Source: Sporosarcina jiandibaonis (GTDB taxonomy: Bacteria; Bacillota; Bacilli; Bacillales_A; Planococcaceae). Taken from it: a stretch of DNA of 64,000 nucleotides. The notes beneath the pieces were generated by a model. That model saw only the letters and a list, made by a program, of their open reading frames with translations, had not been told where the DNA came from and did not search any database. The DNA lies in assembly GCF_013184495.1 (NCBI RefSeq), contig NZ_JAAOIY010000008.1, forward strand, positions 62,001-126,000, given 5' to 3'. The first letter of the stretch is position 1, and the number at the start of each line of letters is the position of its first letter. A program made the translations under genes and the position numbers. Of this stretch, positions 44,328 to 55,345 are shown one piece after another.

Positions 44328-45359
44328 ATGATGACAGAAAAAAAATCAAATACTCCTAAATCTAAATCAGAATCCGAACTATCAGCAGCAATCAAACAAG
44401 ATGTAGTAGAAAAGAAAAAACATCAGAAAAGCAATTCTAGTTTTCGGAACTTGGCCATCGTCAAATTCATGGATGATGTCAAAGAGGGAGATCTGGAAAA
44501 GTTTGATGTGACAACAGTCAGTGGATTTTTAAAAGAGTTGATAACACGAATAAGGAAAGTCGATGTTACGGGCCTTGGTTCACAACTCGCTTTCTTTTTC
44601 TTATTATCTCTTTTTCCACTATTAATCTTTCTATTTACCCTTTTGCCCTATTTAAATTTAGACCAATCGGAAATTTTCTTGTTTATAAGGGACTATGCGC
44701 CGGCAAGTGTAGCATCGTTGATTGAAGACACTGTCGGCGAAATTTTAAGTAAGCGTAATACCGGTTTACTTTCAATTGGGGCGTTAGCTACAGTGTGGTC
44801 TGCCTCGAAAGGAATGAATGCACTTACGAAAGCATTGAATCGTTCTTATTTTACAGAAGAAACGCGAAACTTTTTTGTCGCGCGCGGGATGTCGGTTGTC
44901 TTCACCATCATGCTTATATCAGTGCTTATTGTCGCATTGGTATTACCGGTATTCGGTAAACAAATCGGCATATTCGCATTTTCATATTTGGGATTAGAAG
45001 CTGGCTTTCTGTCTATATGGAATAATTTGAGATGGATCATTCCGCCATTTTTGATATTCGGCGTTTTTACAATCCTTTACTGGCTTGTGCCGAATTTGAA
45101 ATTGAATATTAAAAGTGTCTTATCAGGGGCGGCTTTTGCGACATTGGGGTGGATACTTACTTCGGTTGGATTCTCGTATTATGTTAGTAGTTTTGGTAAC
45201 TACTCGAACACATACGGAAGTATTGGGGCTATCATTGTTTTGATGATGTGGCTATACTTCTCCGCCATTATATTAATGCTTGGCGGTCAGATTAACGCAG
45301 TCATGAGCGAGCGCCGACAAGCGATTTTAGCGAAAAAGAAAAGCAAAGCAGTCATTTGA
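44328..45359 (+). CDS. yfkH: YihY/BrkB-family membrane protein (YfkH)
   Basis: 343 residues. A charged cytosolic N-terminus (1-85) precedes six membrane helices with YihY motifs: LGSQLAFFFLLSLFPLLIF, WSASKGMNALTKALNRSY and YGSIGAIIVLMMWLYFSAIILMLGGQINAV. The last is the family hallmark. Function is not established despite the old ribonuclease BN label. The neighbour yfkK and the downstream MFS gene match the B. subtilis yfk region. Confidence 0.88.
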   Translation: MMTEKKSNTPKSKSESELSAAIKQDVVEKKKHQKSNSSFRNLAIVKFMDDVKEGDLEKFDVTTVSGFLKELITRIRKVDVTGLGSQLAFFFLLSLFPLLIFLFTLLPYLNLDQSEIFLFIRDYAPASVASLIEDTVGEILSKRNTGLLSIGALATVWSASKGMNALTKALNRSYFTEETRNFFVARGMSVVFTIMLISVLIVALVLPVFGKQIGIFAFSYLGLEAGFLSIWNNLRWIIPPFLIFGVFTILYWLVPNLKLNIKSVLSGAAFATLGWILTSVGFSYYVSSFGNYSNTYGSIGAIIVLMMWLYFSAIILMLGGQINAVMSERRQAILAKKKSKAVI

Positions 45360-45375
45360 CCGCTTTGCTTTTCTA
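45337..45375. terminator. Bidirectional terminator overlapping the yfkH stop
   Basis: AAAAGCAAAGC and GCTTTGCTTTT pair around the TGA, between convergent genes. Confidence 0.8.
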
Positions 45376-45376
45376 T

Positions 45377-47275
45377 TTAGTTTACCTTATTCAGCATCCG
45401 TAATCCGTTTAAAATTACAAGAATCGTACTTCCTTCATGGCCAATCACGCCGAGAGGAAGATCGACGACTTGCATGAAGTTCGAAACAATCAAGACTGCG
45501 ATGACAGCAATTGAAAAGAATACATTTTGTTTTACGATACGTTGCATTTTTCGCGATAATTTAATAGCATAAGAAATTTTTGTAAGATCATTTTGCATTA
45601 GAACAATATCTGCCGTTTCCAAGGCGACATCCGTGCCGTCACCCATTGCAATCCCCGAAGTTGCCGTAGCAAGCGCAGGCGCATCATTTATCCCGTCACC
45701 GACCATTGCGACGGCCTCATATTTTTGAATAAGCTCTTTTAATTTTTCGACTTTCATTTCAGGCAAACATTCAGCAACGTAACGATCTATTTGAACTTCG
45801 CTCGTAATAGCAGCGGCTGTTTTTTCATTATCGCCGGTTAGCATAATTGTTCGTATACCGGCTTTTTTTAATTCATTAATCGCTTGTATCGATTCATTTC
45901 GTAATGTGTCCTTCGAAGCGATTGCAGCAACAATCCCTTGATCATCTTTCAAGAAAACGACAGTCTTTCCGCCTTCAGATAGATTCATAGCAATCCCGTC
46001 GTTAAAGTCCTCTGCTAGCTTCTTTCCGACAAATCCGGGGTTGCCGACAAGAAATTCTTTACCGCCGTAGATTGCGCGAAGACCATGTCCAGGCAAGTCT
46101 TCAGTTTGCATGCCTTGTAAATGAGTCAACTTTTTCTCATTAGCAAAGTTTGTAATTGCGATTGCAAGCGGGTGATTGGATTGCGATTCGATTCCGGCAA
46201 TGAGTGCCAAGGTTTCATCGGCGTCCTCGCCTTCGCGGACGATGAAATCTGTAACAACAGGATGACCAGTTGTCAACGTGCCTGTTTTATCGAAAGCAAT
46301 TGCATTAACTGAACTTAAAAGTTCAAGATGAATTCCGCCTTTAAATAAAACTCCTCTTCTCGCGCCGTTCGAAACTGAAGCGAGTGTAGCCGGCATGACG
46401 GACGCCACAAGCGCACAAGGCGAGGCGACGACGAGCAGAACAATGGCACGATAAAAAGTTGTCGTCCAATCCCAGTCAAAAACAAAATGGGGAAGAAACA
46501 TCATAATGAAAACTGCGATCAGGACAATTTTCACGTAGGTCCCTTCAAATCGTTCGATAAATTGTTGGGAAGGAGATTTTTCGCTTTGAGCACTTTGAAC
46601 GAGCGTGATTATTTTCTGGAAAAGCGTTTCTGAACTCGGTTTCGTCATTTCCATTTGAATCGCGCCACTCAAATTGACTGTACCGGCAAATAAATCATCA
46701 TCAATTCCTTTCGTAACCGGAATTGATTCACCGTTTATTGCGGACATGTCAACTGACGTCATTCCACTTATGATTTTACCATCAACCGGAATTCGCTCAC
46801 CGGGTTTTACAAGTAGTAAAGCTCCTACTACTAGTGAATCCGTTGCTACTTTTTCAGTCGTTCCATCTTCTTTCAGGAGCCAAGCTTCTTCAGGTTGCAG
46901 TTCCATTAATGAGGAAATCTCTTTGTGACTTTTATTGAGTGTATAGGTTTCCAATGCTCCGCTTAATGCGAATATGAATATTAGTATTGCACCTTCTGTC
47001 CAGTACCCAATAACTGCAGATCCAATTGCGGCAAACACCATTAACATTTCAACATTTAACTCTTTGTCGTTAATGGTTTCCTCGATGCCTTCTTTAGCTT
47101 TAGCATACCCGCCAATTAAAAATGCGGCAATATACAAGGAAACTGAAATAGCATCGGCTCCATTTTCGCCACTTAGCCACGCCGCTACTATAAGAAGTCC
47201 GGAGAGGATAGCAGCCACGAGTTCAATATGCTCAAGCCGGTTGATTTTGCGTTGATTTTCAAAAGGGACATCCAT
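45377..47275 (-). CDS. pfeT: P1B-4-type metal-efflux ATPase (PfeT/ZosA-like)
   Basis: 632 residues without an N-terminal metal-binding domain. It has P-type motifs TGES-like NGESIPV, phosphorylation DKTGTLTTG, TGDN and MVGDGINDAPAL. The membrane metal site reads SPC (VVASPCALVAS) instead of CPC, and the last helix region holds GHEGSTILVILNGLRM; SPC with HEGS marks P1B-4 pumps that export Fe(II) or Co(II). B. subtilis PfeT is PerR-controlled, and a PerR-like box lies upstream here. Single gene, AGGAGGG before the ATG. Confidence 0.88.
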   Translation of the reverse strand: MDVPFENQRKINRLEHIELVAAILSGLLIVAAWLSGENGADAISVSLYIAAFLIGGYAKAKEGIEETINDKELNVEMLMVFAAIGSAVIGYWTEGAILIFIFALSGALETYTLNKSHKEISSLMELQPEEAWLLKEDGTTEKVATDSLVVGALLLVKPGERIPVDGKIISGMTSVDMSAINGESIPVTKGIDDDLFAGTVNLSGAIQMEMTKPSSETLFQKIITLVQSAQSEKSPSQQFIERFEGTYVKIVLIAVFIMMFLPHFVFDWDWTTTFYRAIVLLVVASPCALVASVMPATLASVSNGARRGVLFKGGIHLELLSSVNAIAFDKTGTLTTGHPVVTDFIVREGEDADETLALIAGIESQSNHPLAIAITNFANEKKLTHLQGMQTEDLPGHGLRAIYGGKEFLVGNPGFVGKKLAEDFNDGIAMNLSEGGKTVVFLKDDQGIVAAIASKDTLRNESIQAINELKKAGIRTIMLTGDNEKTAAAITSEVQIDRYVAECLPEMKVEKLKELIQKYEAVAMVGDGINDAPALATATSGIAMGDGTDVALETADIVLMQNDLTKISYAIKLSRKMQRIVKQNVFFSIAVIAVLIVSNFMQVVDLPLGVIGHEGSTILVILNGLRMLNKVN

Positions 47276-47307
47276 GATATTTCCCTCCTATTAAAATAAT
47301 GAGTATC

Positions 47308-47331
47308 AGATAATAATTATTCTAATTATAA
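47308..47331 (-). promoter_or_regulatory. Overlapping PerR-box-like and Fur-box-like operators
   Basis: TTATTCTAATTATAA (47317-47331) matches the PerR box TTATAATnATTATAA at 12 of 14 positions. AGATAATAATTATTC (47308-47322) resembles the Fur box TGATAATnATTATCA at 11 of 14. Both lie 33-56 bases before the ATPase ATG. Confidence 0.5.
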
Positions 47332-47621
47332 CATATGAGTTTAAGAACGGTAAGGACTTTGCTTTGAAGATAAAATGCAATTCAATGAATTCTAAATAGT
47401 TCTTTTGAATCAAATTAATATTAGAGTAGTATGAACATTGTCAATATAGTGTCGATATGTTAAGCTATACTTAATCAACTGAAAGGGAGGGCGTAGTGCT
47501 TGTGTAGACGAACTCAGAATCTAAGTTGAAGGAGGGGATTCGTAAACGTCCAATGGCGTTAAACTTTCCCAACGGACAATACGATTTATGGAAGCAGAAA
47601 GTGAAGAATCATTTCAAACAT
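47332..47621. other. Intergenic stretch without a supported gene
   Basis: Together with the operator and terminator this makes a gap of about 390 bases. AAGGAGGGG occurs at 47529-47537 but no start codon sits at a usable distance. A 45-codon frame from ATG 47553 crosses the downstream terminator and overlaps the osmC-like gene antisense, so I do not call it. It may hold a decayed small gene. Confidence 0.4.
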
Positions 47622-47667
47622 AAAAGGCTTAGCTCATCTGAAAGTAAGAGATGGACTAAGCCTTTTT
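47622..47667. terminator. Bidirectional terminator
   Basis: AAAGGCTTAG..CTAAGCCTTT with inner ATCT/AGAT. It serves the OsmC gene on the minus strand and possibly an unseen plus-strand transcript. Confidence 0.75.
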
Positions 47668-48051
47668 CTAATGGATTTCGTAAGATTTAACAATCTCGAT
47701 AGATTCTGATACTGATTGCGCCATTGAACAGTTCTTCATTGTTAGATCCATAACCCTCGGCATTTTTTCTTCATTGATTTCCGTACCTTCAATAATGAAA
47801 TGCAGATGGATTTTCTCGACCCTATTTGCCTCGTCCGAATTTCGAACAACTTCCTTCACCTCAATACGAATATCTCTAGCAGGCATTCGCATTCTTTCCA
47901 GCACTTTTCGCAATACGCCGCCACTGCAAACTGCGATTGAAGATACTAACAGTTGGTACGGTCTAAATCCGTATTCATCATTTGAAGAAACCTGAAGCGA
48001 TCCAAAAGATGTTTCTGTTTGAAAGCCGTTTTCCGTCATTGTATATTTCAT
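47668..48051 (-). CDS. OsmC/Ohr-family protein
   Basis: 127 residues, fold of the OsmC family: GFRPYQLLVSSIAVCSGGVLRKVLERM carries the first reactive Cys and MDLTMKNCSMAQSVSESI the second, as in peroxide-reducing OsmC-like proteins. It probably reduces organic peroxides with thiols in the cytosol (YmaD/YhfA-like branch). Divergent from the MFS gene, 67 bases apart. Confidence 0.85.
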   Translation of the reverse strand: MKYTMTENGFQTETSFGSLQVSSNDEYGFRPYQLLVSSIAVCSGGVLRKVLERMRMPARDIRIEVKEVVRNSDEANRVEKIHLHFIIEGTEINEEKMPRVMDLTMKNCSMAQSVSESIEIVKSYEIH

Positions 48052-48118
48052 ATGTAATCCCTCCCCGATATGGTAGAATTATACACGATTTCACACTTTA
48101 TTAGAACGGGTTGACTTA

Positions 48119-49297
48119 ATGGGTACTTTTACAGTAATAGAACAAAGGCGATTTAGAATTCTTGTTGCGATTGTAGCAATTTCAGGATTCTCGCAAGGAA
48201 TGCTCCTGCCTTTAATTTCAGTCATCTTCGAAAAAGATGGCGTTTCAAGTGCGTTAAACGGATTAAACGCAACTGGCTTATATATCGGGACGCTTCTCGT
48301 ATCGCCATTCATGGAAGCCCCTCTGCGAAGATTCGGTTTTAAACCGATCATTGTCATCGGCGGCATGTTGGTGTTCATTTCTTTATTATTATTTCCATTA
48401 TGGAAAAGCATGGTGTTTTGGTTCATCTTGCGATTAATCATCGGAATAGGGGATCATGCACTTCATTTTTCGACGCAAACATGGGTGACAAGTTTTTCGC
48501 CGAAACATCGTCTTGGTCGCAATATTGCAGTGTACGGTTTGTCATTCGGGGTAGGTTTTGCGGTTGGCCCTTTATTTGTCCCGCTTGTAAATATTTTTGA
48601 AGGGTTGCCATTCATTGTTTCAGGTGTTCTTTGCATGCTCGCATGGTCGCTGATTTTCTTATTGAAAAATGATTTTCCAGATGTTATTAAAGGAACGTCT
48701 GCAGAAACTGGATTCATCAATAGATTCAAGACAACATCTGCCTTTGCATGGTTGGCGTTTCTCGGGCCATTTGGTTATGGGTTTCTCGAATCTTCCTTGA
48801 ATGCCATTTTTCCTGTCTATGCGCTACGAAACGGTGTTAGTGTATCTTCTGTTTCAGTTATATTGGCGACATTTTCAGCAGGGGGAATTGTCTCGCAAAT
48901 ACCGCTTGGCATGCTTTCAGACCGCATTGGAAGGCGTCCAGTATTTCTCATTGCACTGGGCGGGGGAGCTGCAGCATTTTTTGCGGCAAGTCTCTTTGAA
49001 GCATCAACATTACTCGTTATAGGAACTTTTTTCATAGCTGGATTATTTGTAGGATCCATCTATTCACTCGGAATTTCATATATGTCAGACCTGACACCAG
49101 CTGAACTGTTGCCAACTGGAAATCTCCTATGCGGGATCTTTTTTAGTTTCGGTAGTTTAACGGGTCCATTTTTAGGCGGTTTATTTTTAGAGTTCGAGGC
49201 CACTTTCAGCTTTTTATTACTCATATCACTCTTTTTGGGCACGCTATTTCTAATATCCGCTATTAATAAACCGAACAACAATAAAATGAGAATATAA
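48119..49297 (+). CDS. MFS transporter (YfkF-like)
   Basis: 392 residues with 12 membrane helices. The MFS loop motif appears as MLSDRIGRRPVFLIALGGG between helices 8 and 9, a degenerate version as FMEAPLRRFGFKPIIVIGG after helix 2, and GIGDHALHFSTQTWVTSFSP around helix 4. The position between yfkH and pdaA matches B. subtilis yfkF. A drug or metabolite exporter is likely; substrate unknown. The ribosome binding site is weak. Confidence 0.82.
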   Translation: MGTFTVIEQRRFRILVAIVAISGFSQGMLLPLISVIFEKDGVSSALNGLNATGLYIGTLLVSPFMEAPLRRFGFKPIIVIGGMLVFISLLLFPLWKSMVFWFILRLIIGIGDHALHFSTQTWVTSFSPKHRLGRNIAVYGLSFGVGFAVGPLFVPLVNIFEGLPFIVSGVLCMLAWSLIFLLKNDFPDVIKGTSAETGFINRFKTTSAFAWLAFLGPFGYGFLESSLNAIFPVYALRNGVSVSSVSVILATFSAGGIVSQIPLGMLSDRIGRRPVFLIALGGGAAAFFAASLFEASTLLVIGTFFIAGLFVGSIYSLGISYMSDLTPAELLPTGNLLCGIFFSFGSLTGPFLGGLFLEFEATFSFLLLISLFLGTLFLISAINKPNNNKMRI

Positions 49298-49330
49298 ATG
49301 CGCCCTATATTAAGGCGCATAACTGTTTTA
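49298..49330. terminator. Bidirectional terminator
   Basis: ATGCGCC..GGCGCAT followed by AACTGTTTTATT; between the MFS gene (+) and pdaA (-). Confidence 0.7.
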
Positions 49331-50131
49331 TTAAAACACCGGTTCAATGCCTTCGTATTCCATGACCAAATCATCAAGGGATTTGAAAACGTAACCCTCT
49401 TTTTTAGCATCTTGGATAAAAGAAGGAAGAGCTTCAGCATTATCCGATGATACTGTATGCATTAAGATAACGGCACCGGGGTGCAGTTGTTTCATCAGTT
49501 CGCCATAAGCATAATCTTTTCCTCTCGGCTTATCTTCATGCCAGTCTACGAATGCAATTGACCAAAAAATATGGCGGTAGCCGAGTTCATTGCCAAAACC
49601 TAGAAGTTTTTCATTGAAGATGCCCTTCGGCGGTCTTACATAAACGGTTCGTTCAATCCCAGTTAACTCTTTAAGCTTATTGTCGAATCGACTCCACTCA
49701 TCTTCCATTCCTTTTTCCGATAAATTCGCCATATTGGGATGGTCGTATGAGTGGTTCCCTATAATATGGCCATCATTTACCATCCGTTTCAAGATAGGGG
49801 TCGCGCTCGTTAAATAATGCCCCGTCAGAAAAAATGTCGCGGGGACATTTTCTGCTTTCAACGTATCTAAAATCGATTCGGTATAACCTGCTTCATACCC
49901 ATTATCAAATGATAAATAAACTACTTTTTCATCTGGTTTTCCTTTATAAATAGCGCCGTATTTATCTAATATTTCGTTAAAAGCAGCACCTGCATCCGGT
50001 GGAACGCCGTTCGTCGCTTTCTTGAATCCCCAATGGAATTCTTCCGCGGCTGCTGAATAAGGATTGAAAAAGATTCCCGCCAAAATTATCATGCCAGCAA
50101 GCATTAGACCACGCCAGTGATATTTATTCAT
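49331..50131 (-). CDS. pdaA: Peptidoglycan N-acetylmuramic acid deacetylase PdaA
   Basis: 266 residues. A signal peptide (LMLAGMIILAGIFFNPYSAAA) precedes a NodB deacetylase domain: VVYLSFDNGYEAGYTESILD (motif 1, catalytic Asp), GNHSYDHPNM (motif 2, zinc His), YVRPPKGIFNEK (motif 3) and VILMHTVS (motif 5). PdaA makes muramic delta-lactam in the spore cortex, needed for germination. Its ribosome binding site lies inside a terminator hairpin that follows yfhF. Confidence 0.93.
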   Translation of the reverse strand: MNKYHWRGLMLAGMIILAGIFFNPYSAAAEEFHWGFKKATNGVPPDAGAAFNEILDKYGAIYKGKPDEKVVYLSFDNGYEAGYTESILDTLKAENVPATFFLTGHYLTSATPILKRMVNDGHIIGNHSYDHPNMANLSEKGMEDEWSRFDNKLKELTGIERTVYVRPPKGIFNEKLLGFGNELGYRHIFWSIAFVDWHEDKPRGKDYAYGELMKQLHPGAVILMHTVSSDNAEALPSFIQDAKKEGYVFKSLDDLVMEYEGIEPVF

Positions 50132-50165
50132 AAAAAACGCATCCTCCTTTTTAGGTAGGATGCGT
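50131..50165 (-). terminator. Terminator hairpin enclosing the pdaA ribosome binding site
   Basis: On the minus strand ACGCATCCT pairs with AGGATGCGT, followed by TTTTTT and at once the pdaA ATG. The AAGGAGG (50143-50149) of pdaA is partly in the 3' arm. Confidence 0.75.
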
Positions 50166-50178
50166 GTTAGTTAAGTAA

Positions 50179-51083
50179 TTATACGTCTTTAGTAGTTAGA
50201 TCTTCCAAAGCTGATTCCAACGTGGGGAATGAAAAATCGAAGTTGTTTTCAAGTAATTTTTCAGGCGTTACATGCTGCCCCGTTAATACTAATGCACTTT
50301 TTTTGCCCAGTGCTAATTTCATTGCAATGGCGCGGGAATCCAGTGAGTTCTTTGAAGGATTGCGCCAATTGTTTGGCCAAATTCTTTCATGCGTTTTGGC
50401 GATGGCACTGTTACGTTTAATGGACCCCTGAGATTGTCATTTTCAAGAGCAAAGAGAACCGCTCGGGCGACGTCTTCTATATGAACCCATGAAATCCATT
50501 GTTTACCTGTACCGATCGTCCCGCCCGCAAATAATTTATAGGGAAGCGCCATAAGGGGGAATGCACCGCCGTCTCGACTGAGAACGACGCCGAATCTCGT
50601 GCAAACGACACGCAGCCCGTCGTATTTAGCACTTAACGCTTTTTGTTCCCAATCATTAACTGTCTTGCCGATAAAATCATCTGCAACCTCATGTGATTGT
50701 TCAGTATAAAGATGTTGATCGTCAGCTGGATAAATTCCGATTGCACTCGCATTAATTAAGACAGATGGTTTTTCTGGAAGTGCTCGAATGATTCGTAGCA
50801 ACTCATCGGTGGCAGTCATTCGACTATCATAAATCTGTCGTTGATGATTTGCTGACCAACGTCCATCGTTTATAGAAACGCCGGCAAAGTTAATAAATGC
50901 ATCCGCATAAGCAATCTCTTTTTCTGGAAAAAGGCCTTCATGAAGCCATTTCACATAAGAAATATTTTGATCATTTGTCGCGCTCTTCCTCGTTAAGACA
51001 ACAACTTGATGACCCGCTCTTTGCAATACTTCAGTTATCTTCCGACCAATTAACCCAGAACCGCCGGCAAGTACAATTCTCAT
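50179..51083 (-). pseudogene. yfhF: yfhF, TIGR01777-type NAD-dependent epimerase, frameshifted
   Basis: From ATG 51083 (GGAGG upstream) the frame encodes MRIVLAGGSGLIGRKI and the rest of an atypical extended SDR of the YfhF/SulA-like group. It stops early at 50319 (WIPAPLQ). A shift near 50336 opens the true C-terminus, AMKLALGKKSALVLTGQ to LEDLTTKDV, ending at 50179. Restoring one T in CCATTGCA (PAPFAMKLALG) gives about 301 residues, the expected length. Without it the last 50 or so residues are replaced. Role of the family is unknown. Confidence 0.85.
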
Positions 51084-51176
51084 TATTTTCGCCTCCGTCT
51101 TAAAAAATATAATTTGTATAGCTGAATCAATCAGGCAGAACATGTATACTTAGGGAAAGTACAGGAGGGATTTAAA

Positions 51177-51986
51177 GTGCCTGTTATTACAAAGATAACA
51201 CAACAAAAGAAAGATAAGGAACGGTATAATATATTCCTTGATGAAAAGTACGCGTTCAGCGTTCATGAATCAGTTTTGGTTAAATTTGAATTGACAAAAG
51301 GGATGTCGTTGGAAGATTGGTCTGTCGATGAAATGGTTTATGAAGATGAAATTCGTAAAGCATTTAATCGTGCACTTCATTACTTGGGTTTCCGTATGCG
51401 CAGTGAATTTGAAGTGAAACAAAAGCTAATGGAAATCGGGTACGGCGAAGCGGTTGTATTAGAGGCGATTGTGAAATTAAGAAACTTGGGCTTTCTGAAC
51501 GACGAAACGTTTTCAGAAGCGTTATTGGAAACGCAGAAAAGGTCTTCTAGTCGCGGTCCGCGGGCAATTCAACAAGAACTTCAGAAGAAAGGCATCGCGA
51601 AAGAACTCCAGGAACAAGTGCTTGATTCCTACACGGAAGAAGAGCAAGTTGAAATCGCTAGGAAGTTGGCGGAGAAAGAAGCTGCAAAAAGCCGTTCCCA
51701 ATCTCCGTCCCAAACCAAACAGCGAATTCATAATGTTTTATTACGCAAAGGGTATTCATATGAAATTAGTAAGCAGGCTTTAGAAAATCTAGACTTATCT
51801 ATTGATGAAGATGAATGGGCCGACGTGGTCGAATCGATCGGCGAGAAAGCATGGCGCCGTTATAGTTCGAAATTTAGCGGCAGAGATCGAAATAATCGGG
51901 TAAAACAATCCATGTACCAAAAAGGAATACCACTTGACCGAATCGATCGTTTCATCGAAGAGAAGGAGAATGAAGATGACAACTGA
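51177..51986 (+). CDS. recX: Regulatory protein RecX
   Basis: 269 residues from GTG 51177 with AGGAGGG 7 bases upstream. The RecX core of tandem three-helix repeats is visible: ALHYLGFRMRSEFEVKQKL, LRNLGFLNDETFSEALLE and RGPRAIQQELQKKGI. RecX binds RecA filaments and tunes recombination. It overlaps yfhH by 11 bases, as part of the conserved yfh block. Confidence 0.93.
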   Translation: MPVITKITQQKKDKERYNIFLDEKYAFSVHESVLVKFELTKGMSLEDWSVDEMVYEDEIRKAFNRALHYLGFRMRSEFEVKQKLMEIGYGEAVVLEAIVKLRNLGFLNDETFSEALLETQKRSSSRGPRAIQQELQKKGIAKELQEQVLDSYTEEEQVEIARKLAEKEAAKSRSQSPSQTKQRIHNVLLRKGYSYEISKQALENLDLSIDEDEWADVVESIGEKAWRRYSSKFSGRDRNNRVKQSMYQKGIPLDRIDRFIEEKENEDDN

Positions 51987-52308
51987 GAAAAAATACAGCG
52001 AAATGACAGAACATGAATTGCGCAGTGAAATAGCAAATTTACGCGAAAAAGCGCGTAAAGCAGAACAGCTCGGTATTCTAAACGAATTTGCGGTTTATCA
52101 ACGAAAAATGTTAATGGCCGAAGCTTATTTAATCGATCCCTCCACAATAGAAAATGGAGAAATTTATCGCATCGAAGGCGATGAAGGAATGTTTTTTCAA
52201 GTCGATTACTTAAAAGGGCGTTTCGCATGGGGACATAGATTGGGCGGCAGTCTGGCAAAAGAAGCATTGCCGATTTCAATGTTGAAACCAGTGAAAACAG
52301 GGAAATAG
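51976..52308 (+). CDS. yfhH: YfhH (DUF1811)
   Basis: 110 residues from ATG 51976, with AAGGAG 8 bases upstream inside recX. It begins MTTEKKYSEMTEHELRSEIA, has a helical N-terminal half (REKARKAEQLGILNEFAVYQRK) and an SH3-like C-terminal half (GEIYRIEGDEGMFFQVDYLKG). Conserved next to recX in Bacillales; function unknown. Confidence 0.9.
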   Translation: MTTEKKYSEMTEHELRSEIANLREKARKAEQLGILNEFAVYQRKMLMAEAYLIDPSTIENGEIYRIEGDEGMFFQVDYLKGRFAWGHRLGGSLAKEALPISMLKPVKTGK

Positions 52309-52315
52309 AATAGGC

Positions 52316-52351
52316 GAAAAGCTATGAACATGAAGAATGTCATAGCTTTTC
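52316..52351. terminator. Bidirectional terminator
   Basis: GAAAAGCTATGA..TCATAGCTTTTC between yfhH (+) and yfhP (-). Confidence 0.82.
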
Positions 52352-52358
52352 ATTTGTT

Positions 52359-53342
52359 TCAAGAATGTGGTATAAAATTCAACTTTTTATTGAGCTTTTC
52401 CTCAGAGAAAATCCATCCAGTATATGAATTGATAACATTCATTTCCGAATCAATATGGGCCACAGCGACAAAGGGATAATAATCTTTATTGCGATAGCGT
52501 AAATCGATTAAGCGAACTTCGCATAAATCGCCGGCTTTCGTAATTTCCCATCGGTATATTGGTGAAAAGTCGGTGAATGCTTTTACATTATTATCCTCTA
52601 GAGCAGCCTTTACTTCTGGAAAATCTGGCAAAGGATCTTTCGTAAATCGATCATAAATCGTAATGGAGCGTCCATACGCACGCCCGACATAATGGCATTT
52701 TGGAGAAGAGGCGGCAACTCTCCATTGGAAAAAGCGAATAGTTGGCGCAATAATAATCTCATCCGCATCGGGAATCGTATGTGCAACAGCACGTTTGACA
52801 GCGTACTTCAACATGAACCGAAGCAAATAATAGATGAAGATTATCCCGTACGTAATCGATATCGGGTAAATCGGTTTGACGCCGAAAAGCCATATCGTAA
52901 TCGCTAAAATATGCAAGATGAAAATGATCGGGTCGAATGTATTGATAACACCAATTGCGACCCATTTTTTTGAGAAGGGTCGCAATGCTTGAGTTCCATA
53001 CGAATTAAATATATCAACAAATACATGTAAAAAAACAGCTAAAAATGACCAAGCCCACACATGGATAAAATTGGCCCCCGGAAAAATTAAAGTCAACACT
53101 ATAGTTAATAGAAGTGGCCAGAGTAACACTGCGGGAATTGAATGCGTTATTCCACGGTGATGCCGAATGTATACTGCATTGTTTCTAAGTTTTAAAACGG
53201 TGTCGATGTCTGGAATGAGAGAACCGACGACAATGCCAGAAAAAACAGCACTAGTCGTCACTGCATCTGCTGAAACGACTGGATCAGATAAGGCAAGTCC
53301 GCAAATCGCAACACCCATTACAACATGAGTTCCAGTATCCAA
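52359..53342 (-). CDS. yfhP: YfhP, membrane-bound metal-dependent hydrolase family (DUF457)
   Basis: 327 residues from TTG 53342 (AAAGGAG 8 bases upstream), the same length as B. subtilis YfhP, starting MDTGTHVVMGVAICGLAL. His and Asp clusters of the DUF457 family lie at THVVMG, SLIPDIDTVLKLRN and HRGITHSIP, with about five membrane helices. A LexA-like or hydrolase role is not shown; B. subtilis YfhP was linked to control of the neighbouring yfhQ/fabL/sspE region. Divergent from mutY. Confidence 0.9.
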   Translation of the reverse strand: MDTGTHVVMGVAICGLALSDPVVSADAVTTSAVFSGIVVGSLIPDIDTVLKLRNNAVYIRHHRGITHSIPAVLLWPLLLTIVLTLIFPGANFIHVWAWSFLAVFLHVFVDIFNSYGTQALRPFSKKWVAIGVINTFDPIIFILHILAITIWLFGVKPIYPISITYGIIFIYYLLRFMLKYAVKRAVAHTIPDADEIIIAPTIRFFQWRVAASSPKCHYVGRAYGRSITIYDRFTKDPLPDFPEVKAALEDNNVKAFTDFSPIYRWEITKAGDLCEVRLIDLRYRNKDYYPFVAVAHIDSEMNVINSYTGWIFSEEKLNKKLNFIPHS

Positions 53343-53473
53343 AAAATCAGCTCCTTTTGTCGGAAGAAACAATTTTGCTTCCTAACATGGAATCGGAATT
53401 GTGCATAAGGATGTCCTTGTATAATGTATACCCTTTTCGGTTTAATCATAACATACGCTTTATGGAGGGAAAC

Positions 53474-55284
<1,811 letters not shown>

Positions 55285-55345
55285 AAAAATAAAGGGATAA
55301 AAAATAAATTACTGCACATGTTAAGGAGCACGGAGGTGAATATCC

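Noticed and set aside
47553..47690. 45-codon frame MALNFPNGQYDLWK...
   Set aside because: It runs through an intrinsic terminator, overlaps the osmC-like gene antisense, and its ribosome binding site is about 15 bases away.
50222..50431. Plus-strand frames opposite the end of yfhF
   Set aside because: They are antisense shadows of the frameshifted yfhF C-terminus, which matches its family on the minus strand.
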